DNA of 26,174 nucleotides from Gracilaria caudata. Taxonomy: Eukaryota > Rhodophyta > Florideophyceae > Gracilariales > Gracilariaceae. Both the position numbers and the translations under genes were made by a program. Shown here one piece after another: positions 1 to 8,356 of the stretch (positions are counted from its first letter, which is position 1; each line of letters starts with the position of its first letter). Location of the stretch: positions 1 through 26,174 of the forward strand of contig JASCIV010000288.1 in the NCBI GenBank assembly GCA_030374735.1. The letters run 5' to 3'. Below the pieces are notes generated by a model, which searched no databases, was not told the DNA's origin, and was given only the letters and a program-made list of their open reading frames with translations.

Positions 1-47
1 CTTCCCCCCCGCCCGCCGGTAGATCCGTCTTTCATCTCGTCGTCATC

Positions 48-1730
48 ATGGTTCCTCCGCCCGTCAACAAGTTCCGCAGCTCCATTGAACGCGCTGTACG
101 CGTCCTAAGTTTTCATCGCGCTTCTGCAGATGTTCCCTCACCGTCTCCCTCCCAACCCACCTCAGCCACACCAATCAATCCCACCACCTGTTCACCCCAG
201 CCCAATGTACAGCCCACCCGTTCCTTTCCCAATCTCTCTCGCATTCGGCATTCCTCACATTCTAAGCGTGCCCCACGAGCTCACCGTCCGCTCAAGTTCG
301 CGCCCCGTCGCAACTCGCGTTCGTCGCGTTCCTCTCTTTCCCCGCGCACCTTTTCTCTCAGTCACACTTCCGCTTCACAGACTCGTTCGTCTACTGCGTC
401 AGAGTCGTGTTCACCGTGTTCACCGTGTTCCTCCTCATGCATACCGTCTCCACCGCATTCCGCAGACGCCTCGTTACCGAAGCCACATGTGTTCCGTCGT
501 CTCAGCGCGCACCGCATGAGAAGTCTCTCGCTCGGTCATCGCGCCTCACAGGTGTCTCAAGACGCCGACAACAAGCCGTGGAGCAGTGGAGGACCCGCGC
601 TATTCTCACGATCTCCCACCGAAGATAGCGTCAGTTGGAGTCGGATTTTTGCCTCTTCTTTCGACCTCAGAGAAAAGACTCGATGGAGAAAGAGGAATTA
701 TTCGTACTCTTGCTCCGACTTTGAGGTTGAGGAGGAGCGTCATATCGTAGAGATTGGGCAGCGTTTACCCGACAGATCTCATCCTGGTTGTGACGAAGAT
801 GTGTTTGGAAGACGTCGTCGAGACTTTTCTCTGTCCTCGTTCTCATTGCCTGCTGTGTCATCGTCGCACCTTCTAGCATGTGATGCGGATCAAGTTGCAA
901 CCATCAGACATTCGTCCAAGTCCAGTTCCGAGCGTGTTGTGACAGAGCAGCAGCCGCACATGTTGGACACTCCCAAGGCCAAACCAGATCGCAACAGCAA
1001 GCCACCGCTCATCAAGGAAGCCACAAACGACGATTTCGATGAGCAGGAAGCCATTCGTCACATCACAAAGGCAATTGATTCGTCCAGAGGTCGTCTCCGT
1101 AAAAGCGCAAACATGAGCAAAGCATTCACATCGGTGATAAGAAGTGGTGATGGCTTCCTCAGAAAAAGTGAACTGGTTCAACAAACGCTCAACAGTGAGG
1201 ATAGTAAAGACCCGTCCATGATCATTCTTCTGGATCCGGATTCAGTTGAATCAAACACAATTCGGGTGGAGGGCACCAGTAGTACGTCGGAGGAAAGTGG
1301 ATCTGTAGAGAATATGAAGAGCGTGCATGTGGTGCCTCCGCTCAACATGGGGTTCAGTACAAGTATGACTGCGCGTCAATGCGCGGCCACTTTGGAGACG
1401 ATTTTGAGAGATATGACGTGTAAGGTGTCGCGTTATACGGAAGATGAGGACGGGAAGAACAGTGTGGTGAAGCTGAAGGCGACACGGGTGTCAGCTGGGG
1501 CTCGATTGTTGGATAGAAAGGTGAAGGTTCTTGTTACGGTGAGAGAAGAGGATCGTATTCGAACGTCGGTGTCGTTCAGAAGAGTGGCTACGATGTACGG
1601 AAATAGAGATGCTCATTTGCCGTTGTGTAGCGAGATTAGGGAACGGTTTCAACGAGAGTGGCCGGCGGTGGTGGAGGCTCTGTACATTCGTGTGCCTGGC
1701 ACCCAGGTGGTGCCAAGTGCGGATCGTTGA
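48..1730 (+). CDS. Ser/Arg-rich protein with possible C-terminal KA1-like domain
   Basis: A 560-residue reading frame opens at the ATG at 48. The frame is also open back to the window edge with no upstream stop, so the true N-terminus may lie outside the window. The first 300 or so residues are low-complexity, rich in Ser, Pro and Arg, with a short Cys-Ser-Pro repeat near residues 120-130, and look disordered. The last 110 or so residues (about 435-550) are different: a helix, several alternating beta strands including a basic VKVLVTVREEDRIRTSVSF stretch, then a final amphipathic helix. That order resembles the KA1 (kinase-associated 1) fold at the C-terminus of MARK/AMPK/Chk1-type kinases. 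No kinase domain is present. The KA1 match is a topology judgement only. The protein could be a regulatory or membrane-binding factor, and its function is unknown. Confidence 0.6.
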   Translation: MVPPPVNKFRSSIERAVRVLSFHRASADVPSPSPSQPTSATPINPTTCSPQPNVQPTRSFPNLSRIRHSSHSKRAPRAHRPLKFAPRRNSRSSRSSLSPRTFSLSHTSASQTRSSTASESCSPCSPCSSSCIPSPPHSADASLPKPHVFRRLSAHRMRSLSLGHRASQVSQDADNKPWSSGGPALFSRSPTEDSVSWSRIFASSFDLREKTRWRKRNYSYSCSDFEVEEERHIVEIGQRLPDRSHPGCDEDVFGRRRRDFSLSSFSLPAVSSSHLLACDADQVATIRHSSKSSSERVVTEQQPHMLDTPKAKPDRNSKPPLIKEATNDDFDEQEAIRHITKAIDSSRGRLRKSANMSKAFTSVIRSGDGFLRKSELVQQTLNSEDSKDPSMIILLDPDSVESNTIRVEGTSSTSEESGSVENMKSVHVVPPLNMGFSTSMTARQCAATLETILRDMTCKVSRYTEDEDGKNSVVKLKATRVSAGARLLDRKVKVLVTVREEDRIRTSVSFRRVATMYGNRDAHLPLCSEIRERFQREWPAVVEALYIRVPGTQVVPSADR

Positions 1731-2667
1731 CAGTATTCTGATGGGAGTGTGGTGAAGGGTTTGGCTTGTAGATATGTTTCGGTATTGCAGAGTTGAGAGA
1801 TGCCGCTCACCCGTTTGTACAAATTTGGTGTGATCCAGTGGTGTGGTAAAGACATATTTTACTGGTGGTGCTTTGCTATATTAGTTTTGGCTGGAGAAGG
1901 TGGAGGGTGGTGTTGGCCCGAAACTTGAGAAAGCAAGGGCGACGAATACGAAGGGCGGGCTCTCAAGGTACCCTTGTACAATGGAGCACATGGGAATGAC
2001 GTGCCGACAACGGAGTTGTTGACGCGATGGGAACTGAAGAGTGGCACGTCAGCGCGGTCTTGCGACCACTGCACTGTACGTGGGCGCGACGCAGACGGGT
2101 CTCAGGACTGGACGATGACATAAGACGCATGAGACGCTTCGGAAACAAGTGCTCGCTCCGCGCATCGAGCAGCAAGACGAAAGCGAGGCGTTGGCGCACG
2201 ACGTGCTCCGACGCGCCTCGTGGCGCGCCGCACAACTCGCCGCGGCCGCGTGGCGCGCGCGCGCGACGCACAAGGGGCTCAATGGTGCGCGCGGCGGTGT
2301 GTGGCGGAGAGAGCGTCACGTCGACGGCGCGTATCAATTTGATCATCAATTGGTGACACGGAAATGTAATTTGGAGAAAATCGCGGAAAGCTTTGTGTGC
2401 GCTTCCAATCATGTGGCTTGCCGGGGCAGCGTGACGGCGCTCATGGCTGGGTAGCCGTGTATGGGCGTTCGGTTACCGTGCCATTTCGAATTCAAATGCT
2501 CATGGCGCGTAGATAGCGGCTGTACGCGAGACGAACGACACGGCGCATAGAACAACAAACGGATCATCGTCGTCCCATCGTAGTTGCGAGCGTGAATTTG
2601 CGCGCGCCATGAGCGAGAGAGAACGAGAGAGAACGAGAGAGGAGCGCCTGTGTAGGCGCCAGTCAGA
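1731..2667. other. Intergenic region with GC-rich core, upstream of sulfotransferase gene
   Basis: No convincing gene was found. From about 2050 to 2340 the DNA is strongly GC-rich with a CG-alternating run near 2250-2270. Several overlapping frames are open there on both strands, as expected from GC richness rather than coding. From 2609 to 2645 there is a purine-only imperfect tandem repeat of GAGAGAAC units just before the sulfotransferase ATG. That stretch probably belongs to the promoter or 5' UTR. No clear TATA box is visible. Confidence 0.5.
2609..2645 (+). repeat. Purine-rich short tandem repeat (GAGAGAAC units)
   Basis: GAGAGAAC-type units are repeated back to back, ending about 23 bases before the sulfotransferase ATG. 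The complementary strand is a pure CT tract, so this may be a 5' UTR or core promoter pyrimidine-type element. No function is demonstrated. Confidence 0.6.
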
Positions 2668-3618
2668 ATGGCGCCACCCAGCGCGTTCCACCGTCGGTAC
2701 GCTTGGCATCGTCGTCCCGCCGCCGTCGTGCGCACGCGGCATGGCCCGGCAGTCGTGCCCTTGCTGCTACTGTTGCTCACCCTGTTCACCATTTTCCACG
2801 CGCGGAAACGATCTGTCCCGATTTCGATTCCACGCGCGTGGGTAGCACGTCCATCGCCGCCTCTCAACCGCACACGCGCTGATGCGCAGCGCATCTTGAG
2901 CTCTTCGTTTGCGTCGCGCATCATTGTGAGCGAGAGTAATAAGCTCATATTCTGTCCAGTTCCAAAGGCGGCCAACAGTAACTGGAAGTACCTTATCCGC
3001 AAGTTCGACAATCTTTCGGATTATGCTGACCTTACAAAGGCGCACAATGCAAATCTTTCGCGCTTACGATATCTGTCGGATTATTCGCCATCCGAAGTGT
3101 ATGATTTGATTCACGATGAGTCCTACTTCAAGTTTGTGTTCGTCAGAAATCCTTATAGCCGTCTTGTATCATGCTACATGGACAAATTTCGAAACACAGA
3201 CCCTCTTTACGTTCAAACTGAGTACCGTTTATTTCTTGCACAGCTGTTTCATTGGCATTATGCGCGAAGCGTCGATATCTACGCTCATCCGCGTCCTTCA
3301 TTCCGTACCTTTGTCGATGAATTGCTCAAACAACCTCCTTGCTTCATGAATGCGCACTGGATGCCACAGACCCTTCACTGCGGCATCGGAATCATGCCAT
3401 ATGACTTTGTTGGGCGCATGGAAAACCTACGACACGATGCTCGATATGTACTTGACAGGCTCGGAAAGTCTCATCACCAGTTTCCAACACAACAAGAAAT
3501 TGGATTTCCTCCATCTGGAGCTTCGCCTCAACTTGCTCGCCAGCTATACACCGCCGAACTGCGCTTCAAGGTTCGGGCCATTTATGACGCTGATTTTCGT
3601 ATTCTACACTACGATTGA
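2668..3618 (+). CDS. Type II membrane carbohydrate sulfotransferase (Sulfotransfer_2 family)
   Basis: This 316-residue enzyme is predicted to transfer sulfate from PAPS to sugar hydroxyls in the Golgi lumen. A short basic cytoplasmic N-terminus is followed by a Leu-rich membrane anchor at residues 29-43 and a lumenal domain. The 5'-phosphosulfate-binding loop is visible at about 98-106 (VPKAANSNW), and the 3'-phosphate-binding motif at about 160-172 (RNPYSRLVSCYMDK). The later HWMPQT and YDFVGRMENL segments (about 230-254) are typical of the HNK-1/chondroitin sulfotransferase group. One N-glycosylation sequon (NRT) is at 67. The length is normal for the family. The start is an ATG directly before the anchor. 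Acceptor specificity cannot be read, though extracellular polysaccharide is a reasonable guess in a red alga. The stop codon abuts the stop of the convergent gene. Confidence 0.9.
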   Translation: MAPPSAFHRRYAWHRRPAAVVRTRHGPAVVPLLLLLLTLFTIFHARKRSVPISIPRAWVARPSPPLNRTRADAQRILSSSFASRIIVSESNKLIFCPVPKAANSNWKYLIRKFDNLSDYADLTKAHNANLSRLRYLSDYSPSEVYDLIHDESYFKFVFVRNPYSRLVSCYMDKFRNTDPLYVQTEYRLFLAQLFHWHYARSVDIYAHPRPSFRTFVDELLKQPPCFMNAHWMPQTLHCGIGIMPYDFVGRMENLRHDARYVLDRLGKSHHQFPTQQEIGFPPSGASPQLARQLYTAELRFKVRAIYDADFRILHYD

Positions 3619-4602
3619 TCACCGAATGTACGAAATCGTATCTGCGCTGCAGCTCTTTGGTTCGATACCAAGATCGTATAGAGTCTTCGCTGACGGTGTC
3701 ACCACGTTATCAAACTTGAGCAATTCAACTTGATCTCTGGTTAAAAGTGGCGGTATGGACGGAACAGTCGAATGAATCAACTCAAACGCAGCGCCTTGCA
3801 TCGAGGCAACCGGGAACGGGATCGGTAGTAACAATCGTCTACGCTCCGTCACATCCAGCAGCAGTTGCATCAGTTGTCGAAACGTGAGGACTGTTTTGCC
3901 CCCAAGCTCATAGACACCGGATGTCGTCTTACTGTCAGCCTCTATCCCAAGAGTTTTGATGATTGCAGCAGCCACGTCTTCCACATGAACCGGTTGATAC
4001 TTTGTCTTCCCTCCTCCCACTAGTGGGAGAAATGGAAGGTAGCGACTCATGTTTTCAAAGCGGTTAAAGAATGAGTCTTCAGGTCCAAATACAATGGACG
4101 GTCGAAGAAGTGTCACTCTGGCAAAATTTTCTTTTGAAAGATTCCACGACGCTTCTTCTCCCTTTGCTTTCGTGCGAGCGTATGCGCTGGGCGAATTAGT
4201 ATCGGCCCCGATGGCAGAGAGATGTACCATGTTCTTCACGGTGGGCGACTTTTTGATGGCTTCAGCGATGACACTTGGTGCCTGTTGCTGAATTCGTGAA
4301 AACGTGATGTTCTTTGATGGCGTTTCGTATAAAATGCCCACACAATTGATGACATCCGTCGCACCATTGATGGCGCTCTCAACATGATCTGGGTTTGTTA
4401 TGTCACAGAGAAATGGCTGAATGTTGCTGATGGTAGGGGCCAATTGTTTCCAAGTGGATGGTTTTTGAGCCGTTGCTGATCTTGAAGCCACTCGCAGTGT
4501 AAGATTGTTTGCGTAGGTCTCTTTTGAGAGACTGCGGATGAGTTGCCGCCCTATAAAGCCAGAACCTCCGAAAATCGTCAGCGTCCTCGATGCGCCGGTC
4601 AT
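3619..4602 (-). CDS. NDUFA9-like 39 kDa subunit of mitochondrial complex I (atypical SDR)
   Basis: From the first in-frame ATG the protein has 327 residues. It is an NAD(P)-binding Rossmann protein of the extended atypical SDR group. The dinucleotide loop GGSGFIG lies at residues 12-18, followed by a CDIT segment, NCVGILYE, HLSAIGAD, a YARTKAKGE stretch and LRPSIVFGPEDSFFNRF, all typical of NDUFA9, an accessory subunit in the complex I matrix arm. It starts abruptly at the first Rossmann strand with no room for a mitochondrial presequence. The frame stays open upstream to about 4755 but without an ATG, and it encodes a basic presequence-like stretch. A 5' exon is therefore likely: an ATG at 4894, a GT at 4837 and a TTTTTCGCAG acceptor at 4723 would join in frame. 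That exon is hypothetical. The cytosolic short form is the minimal call. Confidence 0.85.
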   Translation of the reverse strand: MTGASRTLTIFGGSGFIGRQLIRSLSKETYANNLTLRVASRSATAQKPSTWKQLAPTISNIQPFLCDITNPDHVESAINGATDVINCVGILYETPSKNITFSRIQQQAPSVIAEAIKKSPTVKNMVHLSAIGADTNSPSAYARTKAKGEEASWNLSKENFARVTLLRPSIVFGPEDSFFNRFENMSRYLPFLPLVGGGKTKYQPVHVEDVAAAIIKTLGIEADSKTTSGVYELGGKTVLTFRQLMQLLLDVTERRRLLLPIPFPVASMQGAAFELIHSTVPSIPPLLTRDQVELLKFDNVVTPSAKTLYDLGIEPKSCSADTISYIR

Positions 4603-5327
4603 TTTAGGTATAGATCTCAACCCAGGGAAGCTCTGAGTTAATCTCTGTCTTGAAAGGATTCCCTTGCGGCTCGACTGGGCAGCGTCCTGCACGGAAAGGG
4701 CGTCGATCTGGACGGCAAACAGCTGCGAAAAACGAATGTTGTGGTAGAAGATGCATCATCATCTTGTGATGGTCTTCGCCTGGCGCCGTGAATGAATGTT
4801 TGAACGCCCTCAAGATCCATTGACAGAGCAACCCAACCTGGGGCAAGGGTAAATAAAATGATACGTACAGTTCACCCTTGTCGCATACGTGCATACGTGT
4901 ACTGCTTTATACGTGTCAATAAAACTGTAAGCGTGTTATTACACAATCTACGATGGTTGCCTTTCTCACACCGTAGCACTTCTACAGAACCCTTCAGAAG
5001 CGGAAGCGATTCCTCATGATCATGATGACACAAATCTTCGGAGTGTTGACAACACCTCCAAAAGGCTGAAGTTAACCTTCCCTCGTTAACCCTCTTACCG
5101 TCGTACGTTGTGAGAATTGTAATCGGGGCTACTGCAAAGCTTCTTGAGTCAAAGTCACCGCGCAGTAACAAAAAACCATCCCAATCGGGGAAGGTTCATC
5201 CTGGCAGCTGCCTTCTTTCTCGAGTGGACGCTAATAGCATAGGTCAAGAGATTGGCAGGTATCGTTATAACTGCGATTCCGGGTTCCTTCAAAGCAAGAA
5301 ACAGTTCCTCGTATTTAGGCTGACATC
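4603..5327. other. Divergent promoter region between NDUFA9-like and insulysin genes
   Basis: The two flanking genes are transcribed away from each other, so this stretch must carry both promoters. The left part (4603-4894) probably includes the 5' exon and intron of the NDUFA9-like gene. The remainder has no convincing coding frame and no clear TATA box next to the insulysin ATG. Confidence 0.5.
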
Positions 5328-8282
5328 ATGAACAAAAGTATGGAACGCGACTATGCCGTTCATCCTCCTTTGGAGGTCAGCCCGTATGACCAACTTACCT
5401 ATCGCGCCATAACTCTTGCCAATGACTTGGACGTTCTCATCGCTTCCGACCCTTCCTCTGACAAAGCTGCAGCGTCTCTAGATGTAGCTGTTGGGTACTT
5501 TTCGGACCCCAAACATCTCCCTGGACTTGCGCATTTCCTTGAGCACATGCTATTTCTCGGCACTGAAAAGTACCCCGATGAGGACTCTTACAATAACTTT
5601 TTGGCTGAGAATGGCGGCCATAGCAACGCATATACGGCCCAAGAGCATACCAATTATTACTTTGAGATCATCCTCGCCGACAAGAGCGACGAAAAGGTTA
5701 ACGGGAAAATCCCACCTTTCAAGGAAGCATTGGATAGATTTTCGCAGTTCTTCAAAGCCCCTCTCTTCACTGAAAGCGCTACGGAGAGGGAATTGAATGC
5801 CGTGCATTCCGAGCACCAAAAGAATCTTCAGAGTGACTCCCGTCGAAGATTTCAAGTGCAGGCTGAATTGTCAAATCCAGACCATCCACGAAGCAAATTC
5901 AGCACAGGGTCGTTGGAAACTCTTCGAGATATTCCTCAGGAGGAGGGTGTAGACGTTCGTGCTGCCTTGCTTGACTTCCACCGCACCTACTATTCGGCAA
6001 ACATTATGAAGCTTTGTATAATTGGTCCGCATCCGATAGATACTATGCAAGAATGGGTTTGTGGACTCTTTTCAGGCATATCCAACACAGGACGTGAGCT
6101 CCCGTGCGGAGCCTATCGCTCCATTCCCTCGGTCCGAAAGCAAGACTGTGGTCACAAGACGATGGTGGAAGCCATAAAGGATATTCGGCTATTGGAGATT
6201 TCCTGGGCTACTCCATGGTGTGCCAATGAATATCGTTCTCGCCCGGGATACTTTATTTCTGGTTATATTGGCTATGAAGGGGAAGGAAGCGTACTGAGCT
6301 TGCTAAAGAAGCGAGGCTGGGCTGACAGTTTGTCGAGTGGACCTGTGCCGTTCATGACGTACAACGAATTCGTAGTATACGTTACTCTAACAGCTGAAGG
6401 CGTTGAGCACATCGACGAAATAATATCCCTGGTCTACCAATGCATTCGACTAGTCAAAGAGAAGGGAGTAACTGCGAAAGCCTATGAAGAAGAAGCTATA
6501 TTAAAGGAAAATGCATTTAAGTTCCGTGAGAAGGCTGATCCGGAGGAATTCGTTTTACACGGTTCGAGCTGGATGCACTACCTGAAGCCAACCCAATATC
6601 TCAGCGGCCAAGTGTTGTACACAGAGTTCAATCCAGACGACATACATAATGTCTTGAAACACTTGACTCCTGAGAATGGCAACGTGATGATTGCGGGAAG
6701 GTTTGTGGGTGAAAAAACCACGCTAAGAGAGAAATGGTATGGAACTTCTTATTGTGTCGAAAAGATACCAAGCGAAACTTTGGTTAAATGGGATACTTGC
6801 CCATGTGACCCTAAGTTACATCTTCGTGAATTGAATCCCTTCATTCCAAGCAAATTTGAACTGCTTGGTGAACCTCTTCCCATTGGGGAGAGAGATCGAT
6901 CAGGGCCAAATCTTGTACATTCAACGGAGCTGATGGACGTCTACCACAAACTCGATAGATCATTCAAACGCCCGAAAGCATGCATCTTAGTTCTCGTACG
7001 TATACCAGGGTCATACGACACTCCTCTCCAAGTTGTTATGACCTACCTCCTATCATTTCTTGTTGAAGACGCGTTGATGGAGTACTCATACCCAGCTCAT
7101 AGGGCTGGCTTTGAATACGAGGTCGACCAACAGATGAATGGGCTCCAAATATACTTGAAGGGCTATAACCATCGGATCGATGTCTTATTAGAAGCGGTGT
7201 TTCGGAAAATTGCATCCCTGGAAGTTGACCCTATACGGTTGGCTATGCAGAAGGACCATTTGCAGAGGAGTTATCAAAATTTCGCTAAGGTTCAACCTTA
7301 CTCGCGAGCAATGTATAACACTTGCTCTTTGCTTGAAGAACCTCGTTGGCATGTTAATGAGTGTTTGAGCACCTTGTTGGACGGCAGAGTCACAGCAGAG
7401 ATGATGACTGTTTATGCAAGGGATATATGCAAGCGAGCTCATGTTATGGCTTTAGTCACCGGAAATATTGCCGAAGAGTCTGCCATCGGTATGATCAAGA
7501 AGATTCATGGCATCTTGCAATACACACCTGCAAAGGATTATGAACAAACGACCCGAAGAGTTGTACAGTTGCCGCCGACTAGTGAGGTGTTCTTTAGAAT
7601 GAAGCACAGCAATGCTGAAGACAACAACTCCGCCATCGAAGTACTTTTCCAAATTGGATTGGAAGGTAATTTTGAAATGGACGTTCAACTGGAACTCTTG
7701 AGCGAGATCTTAAACAAGCCGTGCTTCTACGAACTTCGAACGGTTCAGCAGCTGGGATACATCGTCTTCGAAGGATATCGCGAATATGAGAACACCCGTG
7801 GGCTCTACGTCATCGTACAGTCAACGGTTAAGAGCCCTGATGATCTACTTGTCAGAATTGACACGTTCCTAGCTTCCGCAAGAGAGAAAGAATTAGAGTG
7901 CATGACGGAGGAGAAGTTTAATCAATTCAAGTTAGCTCTCAAGGCCAAGAAGTCTCAACCAGAAAGATCATTAGGACAGGAAACTTTCAGATTCTGGGGC
8001 GAACTTATCAGTGAAACTAGAGAATTTGACCGACCTTTGAAAGAAATTGAGGCATTAGAATCCATACAAAAGCAGGACGTAATCAATTTCTACGACGAGT
8101 ATATTGCACCAGAAGGAAAGAGCAGACGGAGGATAGTTTCACAAGTGTACGGGAATGGACACCCATTCGAAGAGAGACAAAAGCTCCCGGAAGATGCCAC
8201 CGACGTTTTGGACCCGTACGCGTTTAGACGAAGTTACCCTCTGTATCCAGTCGGAGGAATACATGACTTCAGAAGATCATAA
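5328..8282 (+). CDS. Insulysin-like M16A zinc metalloprotease (insulin-degrading enzyme family)
   Basis: This 984-residue protein is close to the normal length of about 1000 for insulin-degrading enzyme. The inverted zinc motif HFLEH is at residues 69-73, with the catalytic Glu at 72. The third zinc ligand region (ERELNAVHSEHQKN) places the expected Glu at 162, with a further conserved Glu at 155. The NGGHSNAYTAQEHTNYYFE segment and the HPRSKFSTGSLETL segment are classical for the family. In the C-terminal half, FYELRTVQQLGYIVFEGYRE supplies the Arg and Tyr that shape the substrate chamber. All four M16 subdomains appear present in a single exon. The enzyme degrades short peptides inside a closed clamshell, in cytosol or organelles. 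No clear targeting sequence is seen. The start is an ATG at 5328; a second Met lies at residue 5. Confidence 0.95.
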   Translation: MNKSMERDYAVHPPLEVSPYDQLTYRAITLANDLDVLIASDPSSDKAAASLDVAVGYFSDPKHLPGLAHFLEHMLFLGTEKYPDEDSYNNFLAENGGHSNAYTAQEHTNYYFEIILADKSDEKVNGKIPPFKEALDRFSQFFKAPLFTESATERELNAVHSEHQKNLQSDSRRRFQVQAELSNPDHPRSKFSTGSLETLRDIPQEEGVDVRAALLDFHRTYYSANIMKLCIIGPHPIDTMQEWVCGLFSGISNTGRELPCGAYRSIPSVRKQDCGHKTMVEAIKDIRLLEISWATPWCANEYRSRPGYFISGYIGYEGEGSVLSLLKKRGWADSLSSGPVPFMTYNEFVVYVTLTAEGVEHIDEIISLVYQCIRLVKEKGVTAKAYEEEAILKENAFKFREKADPEEFVLHGSSWMHYLKPTQYLSGQVLYTEFNPDDIHNVLKHLTPENGNVMIAGRFVGEKTTLREKWYGTSYCVEKIPSETLVKWDTCPCDPKLHLRELNPFIPSKFELLGEPLPIGERDRSGPNLVHSTELMDVYHKLDRSFKRPKACILVLVRIPGSYDTPLQVVMTYLLSFLVEDALMEYSYPAHRAGFEYEVDQQMNGLQIYLKGYNHRIDVLLEAVFRKIASLEVDPIRLAMQKDHLQRSYQNFAKVQPYSRAMYNTCSLLEEPRWHVNECLSTLLDGRVTAEMMTVYARDICKRAHVMALVTGNIAEESAIGMIKKIHGILQYTPAKDYEQTTRRVVQLPPTSEVFFRMKHSNAEDNNSAIEVLFQIGLEGNFEMDVQLELLSEILNKPCFYELRTVQQLGYIVFEGYREYENTRGLYVIVQSTVKSPDDLLVRIDTFLASAREKELECMTEEKFNQFKLALKAKKSQPERSLGQETFRFWGELISETREFDRPLKEIEALESIQKQDVINFYDEYIAPEGKSRRRIVSQVYGNGHPFEERQKLPEDATDVLDPYAFRRSYPLYPVGGIHDFRRS

Positions 8283-8356
8283 ACATTCCCACCACATCTG
8301 CGATGATGTTGACCAACGGTTAACATTCCTTGTGTCCACTAAGCGATTAATCTGAT

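Noticed and set aside
1963..2412. Minus-strand frame of 149 codons in the GC-rich intergenic region
   Set aside because: Overlapped by open frames in other phases, composition is that of GC-rich noise, and no recognisable motif.
2409..3011. Minus-strand frame of 200 codons overlapping the sulfotransferase gene
   Set aside because: It runs antisense to the 5' part of a clearly functional gene and has no domain; an antisense shadow.
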